Below are positions 8,857-17,830 of a DNA stretch of 64,000 nt, piece by piece; positions within the stretch are counted from its first letter, which is position 1, and each line of letters starts with the position of its first letter. The DNA is taken from NCBI RefSeq assembly GCF_900155425.1, contig NZ_LT700191.1:421918-485917 (forward strand), in the 5' to 3' direction. The notes beneath the pieces were generated by a model. That model saw only the letters and a program-made list of their open reading frames with translations, was not told the origin of the DNA and ran no database searches. This stretch comes from Parabacteroides massiliensis (GTDB taxonomy: Bacteria > Bacteroidota > Bacteroidia > Bacteroidales > Tannerellaceae). The translations under genes and the position numbers were made by a program.

Positions 8857-11208
8857 TCAGAACGGATATCCTACTGCAAAATGCCATGCGAAGTTGCGAC
8901 CGAAGTTCGGGTGCAGGACTGCCCATTTCTTTTTGCCGTTTTCCTGCGGGTTATAGGCTTTCAGGCCGGTGTCGAAGCGGAGCAGGAAGAAGTCGAAATC
9001 GAGGCGGAGGCCTAATCCGTAAGAGATGGCAATCTCTTTGTAGAAGCGGGAGAAATCGAAGTTGCCGTTCGGACGGCTCTCGTCCTTATGAAAGGTCCAG
9101 ATGTTGCCGGCGTCGATAAAGGCTGCCATCTCGAATTTCCAGAACAGCTTCGTGCGGTATTCCACATTCAAATCCAGGCGTATGTCACCAATCTGCTGGG
9201 CAAAGGACTTGACCGAATCGGCCGGCATGCTGCCGGGACCGAGCGAACGGACCGACCAGCCGCGGACGCTGTTCGCCCCGCCAGAGAAATAGCTGCGCTC
9301 GAAGGGCAGCATCTTCGAGTTGCCATACGGGTAACCGACGCCTACACCGACGTGGAAAGCCAGCTTGTTACGGTTATCCAGCACGATGCCTTTACTGAAA
9401 TCCATATCGCCTTTCACAAACTGGGCATAATTGATCCCGAACAATTTATAGCGCCCCTCGTCGTCCTTTCCCGCACCGGTCAGCCGGGAAAGCCCGTACA
9501 ACAAGTTACCCGCCATCTCGAACGAGAAACGGACGGAATGCGTGTTCCGCAACCGGTTCTGAGGATCATAGTTTGTAAACGAATAGGTATAACCAGAACC
9601 GACGATGAACTGGTCGGTAAAATTATACCGGAGCGTGGATTCAGGCAAATCGCTCTTGAACGCCGAGTCGACTTTCGGCAAATACACATAATCGATGTCC
9701 AGCAACTTGAACACGTGCCGTGCCTGCATGTTGCTCCGTTCCTGCCAGATGTAGTTCCATCCGGCCGAGAGAATAGACCTCTTGAACTGAGGCCGCGTCT
9801 GCATGTTGTAGCTAACCCTCAATTCGGTCGTCGCGCGGATCTTGCGGCGGAAATTCTCATGCACGAAGGGAAACAGGAAGCGAGGAAACAAAACGGAGAC
9901 CTCCGTCCCGAACTCCCAGAAGTTGTTTCCCTCCGACTGGCTGCCGGTCAGCGCCTCGTAAGCGCTTCGAACTTTAGCGGAGAAAACCTCCGAGCCTTTG
10001 AACAGGTTCCGGTGCTGATAGTTCAAGCTCGAAGCAAAACCGAAGTCACCTGCCGAGTTCGTCCCGTCCAGGTCGACTCCGAAGCCTTGCAACTTGGCAG
10101 GCGAAGTCAGGATCGTACAATTGAGCTTCATCGTGTCGTTCTCTTCGACCTCCGAAAAGCGGATGTTCACATTGCGCAAAGCCCGCAATGTGGCAAACGA
10201 AGAATAGGTCTGCTCCACCGTCCGCTCGTTGTAGAGACGTCCGGGCATGATATAATTGCTCTTGCGCAAGACACCCGGACGGATGCTTCTGCCGTTCTTA
10301 CCGTAGAGGACGCTGATGCCGCCTGTCCGGACCGTGTCGTAAGGCATGGCGCCCGCCTCCTCCAACGTCAGCGGGTCGTAATCGGTCACGATCGAAACAT
10401 CCTTGATGTAATACCGGCGGTGCACCGTGTCGACCACCGTCCCGTCGGGCTTCTGCAAGCGATAGGGTTTCAGCAACATGTTCAGATCCACGCTATTGCG
10501 GTTCAAAGAGCTGTCGGCGACATAAGACAAATAATCCCGGTTGAAGGCATAATAGCCGCGCCGGCGGAACAAGGTCGTGAGGCGCTGGCGTTCCTTGTCC
10601 AGCACATCTCGGTCAAACAGCGCGCTGTCCTTTATCAGGGAGGTGTAATCATCGGAATAGGTATGGAAAGCCGAAGCCAGCATGGAGCGCGAAGGCGGTT
10701 TGAGCCTGGCGATACTGTCGATCACCGGATCGTTCAAATCCATCGAATAGTCATGGATACGGTAAGGGACATTGGGGACGATCGCATAGGTGACGACAGC
10801 CCTTTTGCTCCGCGAAGTATCGATGGTGGCCGAGACCTCGGCGTTCATATATCCTTTATTGAGAAAGAAGCGCTTCAACTCGTCGACCGATTGCGTCACC
10901 AGCGCCGTATCCAGAATAACGGGCGCCTCTCCCATCCGGCGTAGCTGCTTATTGATCCATCTCTTCTCGTTCCGTCCCGACCAGTCGTAGACGAACAACT
11001 GCCATTTCATCAACCCGAATGCCTTAAAGTTGGGTTGTTGGCGCAAATAAGGCTTCAAATCACCGGTCTTATAAGTCGTCTTGCCATCCGACACGATCTC
11101 CACTTTATCCAGCAGATATTCTCCCTCGCCCACATATTTTGTCGAGCTACAGGAGAAGAACAGCAACAGGAAACAAATGAAATATAGTGTCCGGATTCCC
11201 TTCATCAT
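8857..11208 (-). CDS. Omp85-superfamily outer-membrane assembly lipoprotein, TamL-like
   Basis: This 783-residue protein belongs to the BamA/TamA superfamily. The signal peptide ends in a lipobox (LLFFSC, Cys20) followed by SSTKYV. Bacteroidota TamL is this type of lipidated TamA homologue and is thought to work with TamB in outer-membrane biogenesis. POTRA-like repeats fill about residues 25-400, including the VDELKRFFLNKGYMNAEV segment. The barrel closes with the conserved FERSYFSGGANSVRGW motif (VRGW, about residue 660) and a C-terminal phenylalanine. The gene stands alone, separated by about 130 bp from the two-component pair. The name TamL is by family resemblance, and a BamA-like alternative role cannot be excluded. 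Confidence 0.85.
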   Translation of the reverse strand: MMKGIRTLYFICFLLLFFSCSSTKYVGEGEYLLDKVEIVSDGKTTYKTGDLKPYLRQQPNFKAFGLMKWQLFVYDWSGRNEKRWINKQLRRMGEAPVILDTALVTQSVDELKRFFLNKGYMNAEVSATIDTSRSKRAVVTYAIVPNVPYRIHDYSMDLNDPVIDSIARLKPPSRSMLASAFHTYSDDYTSLIKDSALFDRDVLDKERQRLTTLFRRRGYYAFNRDYLSYVADSSLNRNSVDLNMLLKPYRLQKPDGTVVDTVHRRYYIKDVSIVTDYDPLTLEEAGAMPYDTVRTGGISVLYGKNGRSIRPGVLRKSNYIMPGRLYNERTVEQTYSSFATLRALRNVNIRFSEVEENDTMKLNCTILTSPAKLQGFGVDLDGTNSAGDFGFASSLNYQHRNLFKGSEVFSAKVRSAYEALTGSQSEGNNFWEFGTEVSVLFPRFLFPFVHENFRRKIRATTELRVSYNMQTRPQFKRSILSAGWNYIWQERSNMQARHVFKLLDIDYVYLPKVDSAFKSDLPESTLRYNFTDQFIVGSGYTYSFTNYDPQNRLRNTHSVRFSFEMAGNLLYGLSRLTGAGKDDEGRYKLFGINYAQFVKGDMDFSKGIVLDNRNKLAFHVGVGVGYPYGNSKMLPFERSYFSGGANSVRGWSVRSLGPGSMPADSVKSFAQQIGDIRLDLNVEYRTKLFWKFEMAAFIDAGNIWTFHKDESRPNGNFDFSRFYKEIAISYGLGLRLDFDFFLLRFDTGLKAYNPQENGKKKWAVLHPNFGRNFAWHFAVGYPF

Positions 11209-11339
11209 TCAAACTTTTACGCCCACAAATGTAAACTATTATCTTGTAATAACCGAATGACCGCTTCCTTTTTCACCACACAACCACACACGCAACGCAA
11301 AAACATATAGATAGAATATGCCGACCGGGCTCAAAGGAC

Positions 11340-12032
11340 TTAAAGCGGTTCGCAGATTAATTTGTACCCGATCCCTCTTACATTCAATATCTTGATACGA
11401 GGGTCTTTCTCCAGTTTGTGCCGCAACTTGGTGATGAAAACATGCAGGCTGCGTGCATTATAAAAGCTGTCGTCTCCCCATAGGCTCAGCAGAATGTCCT
11501 TGCTATAGATCGGCTGGTTCTCATATTCGCATAGGCGTTTCAATATCTCAGATTCTTTGTAGGAGAGTTTGTCGCTTTCACCGGCTATCAGCAAGGTCTG
11601 GGCTTTCGGATAGAAAGTATAAAGTCCGATCTCATAGAATTCGGATCTTCCCTCCTCTTGTTTACTTTTGACCAGGAGAGCTTTGGCACGAACAACCAGT
11701 TCGCGCAGGCTGAACGGTTTGCGGACATAGTCGTTTGCACCTAATTCGAATCCGGAGACGATGTCGTCTGTCGAAGAACGGGCACTCAAGAAGAGCACCG
11801 GCACTTCTTTGTTTTCCTTCCGGATCCGCCGGATCATTTCGAACCCGTCCATTTCCGGCATCATGACATCCGCGATAATCAGGTCGGGAACATACTTATA
11901 GAAACGATCGATCCCCTGCAGGCCATTCTCGGCCGTTATGACCCGGCATCCTTCTTCTTCCAATGCATCTTTGATGATCATGGATAAGCTCGCTTCATCT
12001 TCAACCAATAATATCGATTTCTTATCTTTCAT
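11340..12032 (-). CDS. OmpR/PhoB-family response regulator
   Basis: This 230-residue regulator has a receiver domain (ILLVEDEASLSMII, phospho-acceptor Asp55 in PDLIIADVMMPEMDG, FLSAR, NDYVRKPF with the conserved Lys) and a C-terminal winged helix (ARSLHVFITKLRHKLEKD, LNVRGIGYKL) typical of OmpR. Its start overlaps the histidine kinase gene by 11 bp, so the two are co-transcribed and probably translationally coupled. A possible target is the divergent outer-membrane barrel gene on the far side of the kinase. That link rests only on position. Confidence 0.93.
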   Translation of the reverse strand: MKDKKSILLVEDEASLSMIIKDALEEEGCRVITAENGLQGIDRFYKYVPDLIIADVMMPEMDGFEMIRRIRKENKEVPVLFLSARSSTDDIVSGFELGANDYVRKPFSLRELVVRAKALLVKSKQEEGRSEFYEIGLYTFYPKAQTLLIAGESDKLSYKESEILKRLCEYENQPIYSKDILLSLWGDDSFYNARSLHVFITKLRHKLEKDPRIKILNVRGIGYKLICEPL

Positions 12033-13518
12033 TTGTTTGCGGTAATGTGATTATGAAACAACTCCCCTTTCCAGGCCGGCTTTCCACCCGGATCGTACCG
12101 TTATGTTTGTGTACCATTGTCTTGACATAAAACAGCCCGATGCCATGCCCTTTTACAGGCGGTCGTCTGCCGTTGGAAACCCGGTAGAATTTATCGAAAA
12201 TATGCGCCTGGTGTTCTTCTTCTATTCCGATGCCGTTGTCAGTGATGCGGATGACGACCGAACCATCGTGCACTTCTGCCGCTATCCGGATTTGCGGACT
12301 ATCACCTGAATATTTGACGGCATTGTCCAGAATGTTGCTCAAGATGTTGTAAAGATGCGTCCTGTCGGCTTCCAGTACAATCCTGTCCGGCAAGAATTCC
12401 TGCCCGACATGAAAGAGCTTGGAGGACTTGAAGCTCTGTTGTTCGACGATTTTGTCGAGCAACTCGTTCAGGTCCACTCTTTCATATTTGAGTTTGAAAT
12501 CTTTTTTACGTTCCAGGCTGAGCGAAAGGATTTGCTCGACCATATTGCCGAGACGTTGCAGTTCCTCATGGCAGACATGCAGGTATTTGTTTGTCTTTTC
12601 TTTGTTTCCGGTTATGTTGTAATGGATCATGGCTTCGACCGCTGCATAGGTGATCGCTATCGGGGTTTTCAATTCATGCGTGACATTGTGCGTAAAGTCA
12701 TCCTTCAATTGTTCCACCGTCTTTTGGTGGATCAGAAACCAGAACATATAAGCAAAAGAGAGGATCAGGATCAGCAGGATCAGGAATGAAGAGAACAGGA
12801 TACCCGACATCATACGGATCGTTCCCCACCGGGTCGGTTCGGTGTAAACCAGATAAGCCCTTTTATGGTAGGTCGTGTATTCCCATTTATACAGGTCGTA
12901 TTCTGCCTTGTTCAAGTTCGCCGGGACGGACGAGGCAATGATCGAGCTGTCTTCCAGATTCCACATTTCGGTATAATGGCGAATATCCAGCCCCCCTTTT
13001 TGCAGGTGGGAAGACAAGATACTGTCGAATTTCGCAAGGTCGACCGGTTTGACCGAGTCGAGCACTTCATGTAGGGCTTGCTGCATCTGCAATCCTAACT
13101 CTCCTAACGAACTGAAATCGTTACCGACCTCCACTGCCGTGCTTTTTAGCATTTTACCCGTTTCGTTACGGAAAGTCCGGCTCCGGTATCGAGGATGATA
13201 GATATTCGTGTCCAAAGGTTGGACGCTCAGTTTGGGAATAACCGAATCCTTGTCAGGAAACCGGGTACTGAGAGCCGCACCACCTTCGGTATCGGCAATG
13301 ACGGTTGTCTCTCTCTGCCTGTGCGTGACCTTGCTGATAAAATCAGCGCGGTCGAACAGTTCGATATGATCAGCATTTTTGATCGCCATCCGGATCTCTT
13401 CCCTGTTCTGTTTTTGCCGGGAATGGTAAAGCCCCGTTATCCAGAACAATTGGTAGATGAAGATACCGGACAACGACAGGATAACCAGTATGATTACATA
13501 TTTGAACGAAGATTTCAT
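12022..13518 (-). CDS. Membrane sensor histidine kinase
   Basis: This 498-residue kinase has an N-terminal transmembrane helix (about residues 7-27), a periplasmic sensor of about 205 residues, a second helix (about 238-262, SSFLILLILILSFAYMFWFL), a HisKA domain with His281 (THNVTHELKTPIAI) and an HATPase domain (NILSNILDNAVKYS, DNGIGI, GHGIGLFYV). The sensor region matches no domain I can name. It is the first gene of the kinase-regulator operon. The barrel gene on the plus strand begins about 150 bp away, so the shared upstream region could carry regulator binding sites. No site is evident by eye. Confidence 0.93.
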   Translation of the reverse strand: MKSSFKYVIILVILSLSGIFIYQLFWITGLYHSRQKQNREEIRMAIKNADHIELFDRADFISKVTHRQRETTVIADTEGGAALSTRFPDKDSVIPKLSVQPLDTNIYHPRYRSRTFRNETGKMLKSTAVEVGNDFSSLGELGLQMQQALHEVLDSVKPVDLAKFDSILSSHLQKGGLDIRHYTEMWNLEDSSIIASSVPANLNKAEYDLYKWEYTTYHKRAYLVYTEPTRWGTIRMMSGILFSSFLILLILILSFAYMFWFLIHQKTVEQLKDDFTHNVTHELKTPIAITYAAVEAMIHYNITGNKEKTNKYLHVCHEELQRLGNMVEQILSLSLERKKDFKLKYERVDLNELLDKIVEQQSFKSSKLFHVGQEFLPDRIVLEADRTHLYNILSNILDNAVKYSGDSPQIRIAAEVHDGSVVIRITDNGIGIEEEHQAHIFDKFYRVSNGRRPPVKGHGIGLFYVKTMVHKHNGTIRVESRPGKGSCFIITLPQTNER

Positions 13519-13671
13519 ACAAACAAAAGTAGGGAAAGTTTACCTGATCCCGTTTATTTGGTAAGACTAAATAACATTCGTACCGAGTGATGTTATATAG
13601 TCTTACGAAAGAAGGGAGATGTTTGGAACTATCGTTTCCGTATGCAACCTTTACCTAAAAAAAAGAATACG

Positions 13672-15816
13672 ATGAAACACATTTGTTACTATTTATGGAT
13701 CGGATTTTCACTCATCCGAATGCCGGCGTGGGGACAAGGCGAGGCGAAGAAGGAGTATATCCTGGTGAACGACAGCATAACGGTCGATCTGCCGGAAGTC
13801 TTTGTGAAGGCGGAACGTCCACTGGTAAAAGTCTCGGAAGGGAAATTGCAGTATGATATTCCGAACCTGGTCAAGAACAAACCGGTGGATACGGCTTTCG
13901 ATGTGATAGGCGAATTGCCCGGCATACGGAAAGAAGGGGATAATCTCTCGGTTATCGGGACCACATCTACGGCTATCTTGATCAACGGGCGTAAAAGTTC
14001 GATGACAGCGGGGCAACTGGCCGAAATGCTCAAGTCTGTCTCTTCCTCCAAGGTCAGGCAGATAGACGTGATGTACAGCACGCCTCCCCGGTTCGGCGTG
14101 AAAGGGGCTTCCATCAATGTCATAATGGAGAATGAGAAATCTTTAAAAAATGTCTTGAAGGGGGAAATCTCGCTGACGGGCAAGCAGGGGTATTTCTTTT
14201 CTCCCTCCGGCGGGGCGAACCTGTCGTATGTGGGTAAAAGCTATTCGGCAGATATTTCCTATTCCGCCACCTATAACCGCAGCCGGCAGGAGGAAGATAT
14301 GTTTGCCCGGCCGACAGTAAACGGGCAGCCGTATGAGATCGAGCAGGACGACTGGTACAATTCCGTAAACTTATCCCACAATATAAGGGGAGCATTCGAT
14401 TTTGACCTGAAAAATAAGGATCGTTTGTCCGTCTCCTATACCGGACGTTTCTACGATCCTGACAAAATATCGCGCAGAGGGGCTTCTACCGATTTTGCCG
14501 GAATACAACGGGTAGAAACGAATCTGGAATTGTCCGGCGCTTCCGACTTGCATAATGCCCGGATCGATTATGTCAGCCATAAGGGATTCAATGCCGGGAT
14601 GGATTATACTTTTTATAAGAATAACGACAGGCAACATCTGGTGAATGATTTTGAGAAAGAAGACGAACAGACGATTTCCACCTTGTCTTCCCAGCGGGTA
14701 CGACGTGGAAACCTGTATATAAATGACACTCGTAAGCTGAGGAAAGGATGGGCTTTGAATTACGGAGCGGAAGCCTCCCTGTCGGACACACACAACGAGT
14801 CCGGCCAGTCGGTCGACAGGGTAATAGCGGCAGAAGGCACGTTTCGGCTGAAACAGAAGGATTATTCGGTAGGAGGTTTTGCGGGTTTCACCAAGCAGTT
14901 CGGAAAGAAGATTTCGCTGGATGCCTCGGTTTCCTTACAATATTACAAAGCCTCAGTCGATTCTGCCGGTAAGAAAAAGACATTGTGGAACAGGGTGAGC
15001 CTCTTTCCGCAGCTTAACTTTACTTACAAGGCACATCCGTACGGCCTGCTAATGTTCTCGTTCTCCAGTGACAAATCGTATCCGTCCTATTGGATGACAA
15101 CTCCCAATACTTATTATATGAATGTGTACAGCTCCATGATCGGCAATCCGGACCTGAAGCCACAACTTTCCTATTCCATGCAACTGAATTATATCATCAA
15201 AAGTAAATATGTTTTCGGCCTGTTTGCCAATATCCAGCCCGATAAGATACAACAGATGACGTACCAGCGCCACGATGTGCTGAGGTCTGTCTTCCAGACA
15301 GTGAATTTGGATATCTACAATATGTACGGAGCGGTCGCCGTCCTCCCTTTCAGACCTTTTGATTTTATGAGTTCCAGGCTGACACTGATGGGTTGCGCCA
15401 TTCGTAACAAAGGGACACTCTATGATGTCTCTTTCGACCGTAAAAAACTGTTTGGCCGAGCCGAACTGAACAATACCTTCTACTTGACCAAAGACCGGAA
15501 CTTGTCGCTGGAGTTGCGTGGTTATTGCATCCCTCCAGTCATACAGGGATTGTATGACGTCGATCTGATATACAACGTATCGGCCGGCCTGACCTGGACA
15601 TTTGCAAAAAAGAAGATGCACCTGACGGTTCGGGGAAATGACTTGTTCGAGGGAGCCAATCCCGTCACCCATGTGGATGAACAGGGGCAGAAAAGCCGGA
15701 TGAAACTGTGGATGGACAGCCGGAATGTGACACTGACTTTACGGTATAGTTTCGGCGGCTACAAAGAGAAAAAGGCTAAAGAGGTAGACACCTCGCGTTT
15801 AGGAACGGGAATCTGA
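13672..15816 (+). CDS. Outer-membrane beta-barrel family protein (TonB-receptor-like, OMP_b-brl_3 type)
   Basis: This protein has 714 residues from the ATG at 13672, where MKHICYYLWIGFSLIRMPAW is a good signal peptide. An upstream ATG at 13642 would add ten residues and spoil it. A plug-like region follows (SVIGTTSTAILINGRKSSMT, MYSTPPRFGVKGASINVIM), then a long barrel. This is the pattern of the Bacteroidota family with TonB-receptor-like barrels but no SusD partner, often found near two-component systems. Only about 150 bp separate it from the divergent histidine kinase gene. The substrate is unknown. The C-terminus continues past the last barrel strand (LRYSF) with a short charged tail. 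Confidence 0.85.
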   Translation: MKHICYYLWIGFSLIRMPAWGQGEAKKEYILVNDSITVDLPEVFVKAERPLVKVSEGKLQYDIPNLVKNKPVDTAFDVIGELPGIRKEGDNLSVIGTTSTAILINGRKSSMTAGQLAEMLKSVSSSKVRQIDVMYSTPPRFGVKGASINVIMENEKSLKNVLKGEISLTGKQGYFFSPSGGANLSYVGKSYSADISYSATYNRSRQEEDMFARPTVNGQPYEIEQDDWYNSVNLSHNIRGAFDFDLKNKDRLSVSYTGRFYDPDKISRRGASTDFAGIQRVETNLELSGASDLHNARIDYVSHKGFNAGMDYTFYKNNDRQHLVNDFEKEDEQTISTLSSQRVRRGNLYINDTRKLRKGWALNYGAEASLSDTHNESGQSVDRVIAAEGTFRLKQKDYSVGGFAGFTKQFGKKISLDASVSLQYYKASVDSAGKKKTLWNRVSLFPQLNFTYKAHPYGLLMFSFSSDKSYPSYWMTTPNTYYMNVYSSMIGNPDLKPQLSYSMQLNYIIKSKYVFGLFANIQPDKIQQMTYQRHDVLRSVFQTVNLDIYNMYGAVAVLPFRPFDFMSSRLTLMGCAIRNKGTLYDVSFDRKKLFGRAELNNTFYLTKDRNLSLELRGYCIPPVIQGLYDVDLIYNVSAGLTWTFAKKKMHLTVRGNDLFEGANPVTHVDEQGQKSRMKLWMDSRNVTLTLRYSFGGYKEKKAKEVDTSRLGTGI

Positions 15817-15841
15817 CAGGCCTGCGTTTCGAGTAGCCAAC

Positions 15842-16198
15842 ATGGTAAATAATACCCTCGAAAAGTACCCTGTAAACGAAGAATATTCGGTCGAAAAGTT
15901 TGGTGTAAATGCAGAAAAGTTCGGTGTAAACGAAAAAGGTTCGGTGAAAAAGTTCGGTGTAAATGCAAATAGGTTCGGAGATACATCGAAAACACCGAAG
16001 AAGGTCAGTAAAACTGCACAAAAGATAATTGACCTCGTTATTTCTGACCCATCAATCACAGCCGATAATATGGCTAATAAGATTGGTGTAACTAAACGTG
16101 CTATAGAGAAAAACATCAAAAGCCTTAGGGATATGGAGATTTTGGCTCATGAAGGTTCTGATAAAGCTGGCTATTGGCGCATTATTGTTAAACCATAA
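15842..16198 (+). CDS. Winged-helix protein with FGVN repeats, probable C-terminal remnant of an AlbA_2/RecG-like regulator
   Basis: The first 45 residues are repeats of the form EKFGVN (VEKFGVNAEKFGVNEKG, KKFGVNANRFGD), encoded by roughly 21-bp DNA repeats between about 15890 and 15975. The rest is a winged helix (ITADNMANKIGVTKRAIEKN, KAGYWRIIVKP). This combination is seen at the C-terminus of larger RecG-like ATP-binding regulators with an AlbA_2 domain. The N-terminal domains are absent here, so the gene is either a remnant or a small stand-alone DNA-binding protein. It opens a patch that also holds a dinD fragment and an Abi gene. Confidence 0.55.
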   Translation: MVNNTLEKYPVNEEYSVEKFGVNAEKFGVNEKGSVKKFGVNANRFGDTSKTPKKVSKTAQKIIDLVISDPSITADNMANKIGVTKRAIEKNIKSLRDMEILAHEGSDKAGYWRIIVKP

Positions 16199-16300
16199 AC
16201 TGAATAATAAACCGATGGAAACATCCTTCATACCACTCAGTGCAATAATTGCCATTTTGATTATCGCCTTTTTGTTTGCATTGCGTGTCCGCTTGTTTGC

Positions 16301-16504
16301 AGATGTTATGCTTGCTACCTTGCTGCTCAAAATGGTGACCCTCGCAAACCACAGATTGCATTTGCTCAAACTTACTTTGCCGTACAAACTTGTCGTGCAG
16401 AACTTATAGAGCAACGTCTTATTGAAGTTGAAAGAGTCAAAGCACGTGCTAAACTACAGGAAACAGAACACAAACTTTCCGGTGTTCTTTATGAACGTGG
16501 TGTG
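16301..16504 (+). pseudogene. Fragment of dinD (DNA-damage-inducible protein D)
   Basis: In the frame of 16301 the sequence reads [40 protein letters not shown] and [20 protein letters not shown]. This is the middle part of DinD, a BRO/antirepressor-type protein. There is no start codon, the N-terminal BRO domain is missing, and the homology ends abruptly at about 16504. After that the frame continues into unrelated codons and overlaps the Abi gene out of frame. About 68 codons of a protein of about 280 residues survive. The preceding stretch 16199-16300 has no recognised gene. Confidence 0.75.
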
Positions 16505-16577
16505 ATTCTTTTCGACATCTATTCGCTCGAAAGTCAGCGAAAAGCGCTACATTTGTATAAAATCAACCAATTAGGGT

Positions 16578-17540
16578 ATGGAAAGATACAACAAACCTCC
16601 ATTGACATATACAGAGCAAGTGGAATTGCTGAAATCCAGAGGAATGACTGTTTCCGATGAAAAGCGTGCAGAAAGGCTGCTTGCCAATATCAGCTATTAC
16701 CGTTTGAGTGCCTATATGCTGCCTTACAAGCAAAGAAAGGACGGAAGCATTCTTGACGCTTTCAAAGGCGGTACGACATGGAATATGATATATAACCTAT
16801 ATGTGTTTGACAGAAAGTTGCGTCTGCTCGTATTTGATGCAATCGAACGGCTGGAGGTTGCCATACGAACGCAGATCATTTATCAACTTAGCCATAAATA
16901 CGGCTCTCACTGGCAGGATAGGCAGGACATTTTCAATCCGCCGGCAGAAATTACATTGAGGGACGGACGGAAAGTGACAGTGGATGTACATGGCGACATA
17001 CAGAAACACATCAAGGAACAACTGCATAACAATAAGGCGGAAGTGTTCATACAGCATTACCGGAACAAATATGATGAACCGGAAAATCCACCCTCTTGGA
17101 TGAGCGTGGAAATTATGTATTTCAACCACCTGTCACGGATATGTACGGGACTGAAACAACGTGCGGACATCAACGGCATAGCCTCTTATTTTGCAATTCC
17201 ACCGAAAACATTCTGTTCGTGGCTCCACACCATCAACTATGTACGGAATATCTGTGCGCATCATGCCCGACTTTGGAACCGTGACTTAAATATCGTACCT
17301 GAGCGACTTTCTTTTTCAAAGAGGCTCGACTGGATAAGTCACCCGGAAACGGCAAAAAGGAGCAAGATATATTATTTCTTCTGTATGTTGAACTATATGT
17401 TGCAGACCGCCAATCCTACATCACCATTCAAGAGCCGTTTGAAAGATTTATTGAATGAGTATGCAGATATAATCTCTCTCAATGCAATGGGATTTCCTGC
17501 CGATTGGGAAGACGAAAAAATCTGGAAAGATGAAAAATAA
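16578..17540 (+). CDS. Abi_2 (AbiD/AbiF-like) abortive-infection family protein
   Basis: This 320-residue protein carries Abi_2 landmarks: the N-terminal [55 protein letters not shown], and the HEPN-like [13 protein letters not shown] near residue 230, whose R-x(4-6)-H pattern is the presumed RNase site. Family members abort phage infection or act as stand-alone HEPN toxins. Function here is inferred from family. It is full length and follows the remnants of two other genes, so it appears to be the surviving member of a defence-like patch. A terminator follows at 17626. Confidence 0.85.
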   Translation: MERYNKPPLTYTEQVELLKSRGMTVSDEKRAERLLANISYYRLSAYMLPYKQRKDGSILDAFKGGTTWNMIYNLYVFDRKLRLLVFDAIERLEVAIRTQIIYQLSHKYGSHWQDRQDIFNPPAEITLRDGRKVTVDVHGDIQKHIKEQLHNNKAEVFIQHYRNKYDEPENPPSWMSVEIMYFNHLSRICTGLKQRADINGIASYFAIPPKTFCSWLHTINYVRNICAHHARLWNRDLNIVPERLSFSKRLDWISHPETAKRSKIYYFFCMLNYMLQTANPTSPFKSRLKDLLNEYADIISLNAMGFPADWEDEKIWKDEK

Positions 17541-17625
17541 CTATCCAAGAGCATTGCGGATTCAGAGAAAAAGCGTACTTTTGCAACATATTACAAGGAC
17601 AGTTTGTTAAACTCAAAGATAATAA

Positions 17626-17670
17626 GCCTCCCGGGCGCGTCGTAAGACAGCATACTTGGGAGGCGTTTTT
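17626..17670 (+). terminator. Terminator downstream of the Abi_2 gene
   Basis: A GCCTCCC stem (17626-17632) pairs with GGGAGGC (17658-17664) and is followed by five T. The loop is 25 nt. Confidence 0.6.
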
Positions 17671-17762
17671 CATTTTAAGGGATGTGTCTAAATATACTTG
17701 TTTCAAATTCTCATGGCTTTGGAGAACAACAGACACAGTCATCTCCGTAAGCATAAAAAAAC

Positions 17763-17799
17763 AAAACGGGGTGCAACTCACTGAGTTACACCCCGTTTT
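17763..17799 (-). terminator. Terminator of dnaK
   Basis: The near-perfect palindrome AAAACGGGGTG...CACCCCGTTTT, with further pairing in AACTC/GAGTT, lies about 30 bp beyond the dnaK stop on the minus strand. A T-run follows on that strand. Confidence 0.85.
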
Positions 17800-17830
17800 A
17801 ACTATTTATCGTTATAGATGTTATCTATAC

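Noticed and set aside
9088-10944. 618-codon open frame on the plus strand
   Set aside because: It is antisense to the TamL-like gene, which has a clear signal peptide, family motifs and sensible termini. The open antisense frame is a by-product of high GC and codon bias.
12022-13518. Naming the two-component pair RprX/RprY
   Set aside because: The regulator's N-terminal sequence differs from the RprY sequence as I recall it, so only the family is stated.
16149-16409. 86-codon frame with a hydrophobic start
   Set aside because: It overlaps the winged-helix gene and runs out of frame through the dinD fragment, whose protein homology is much stronger.
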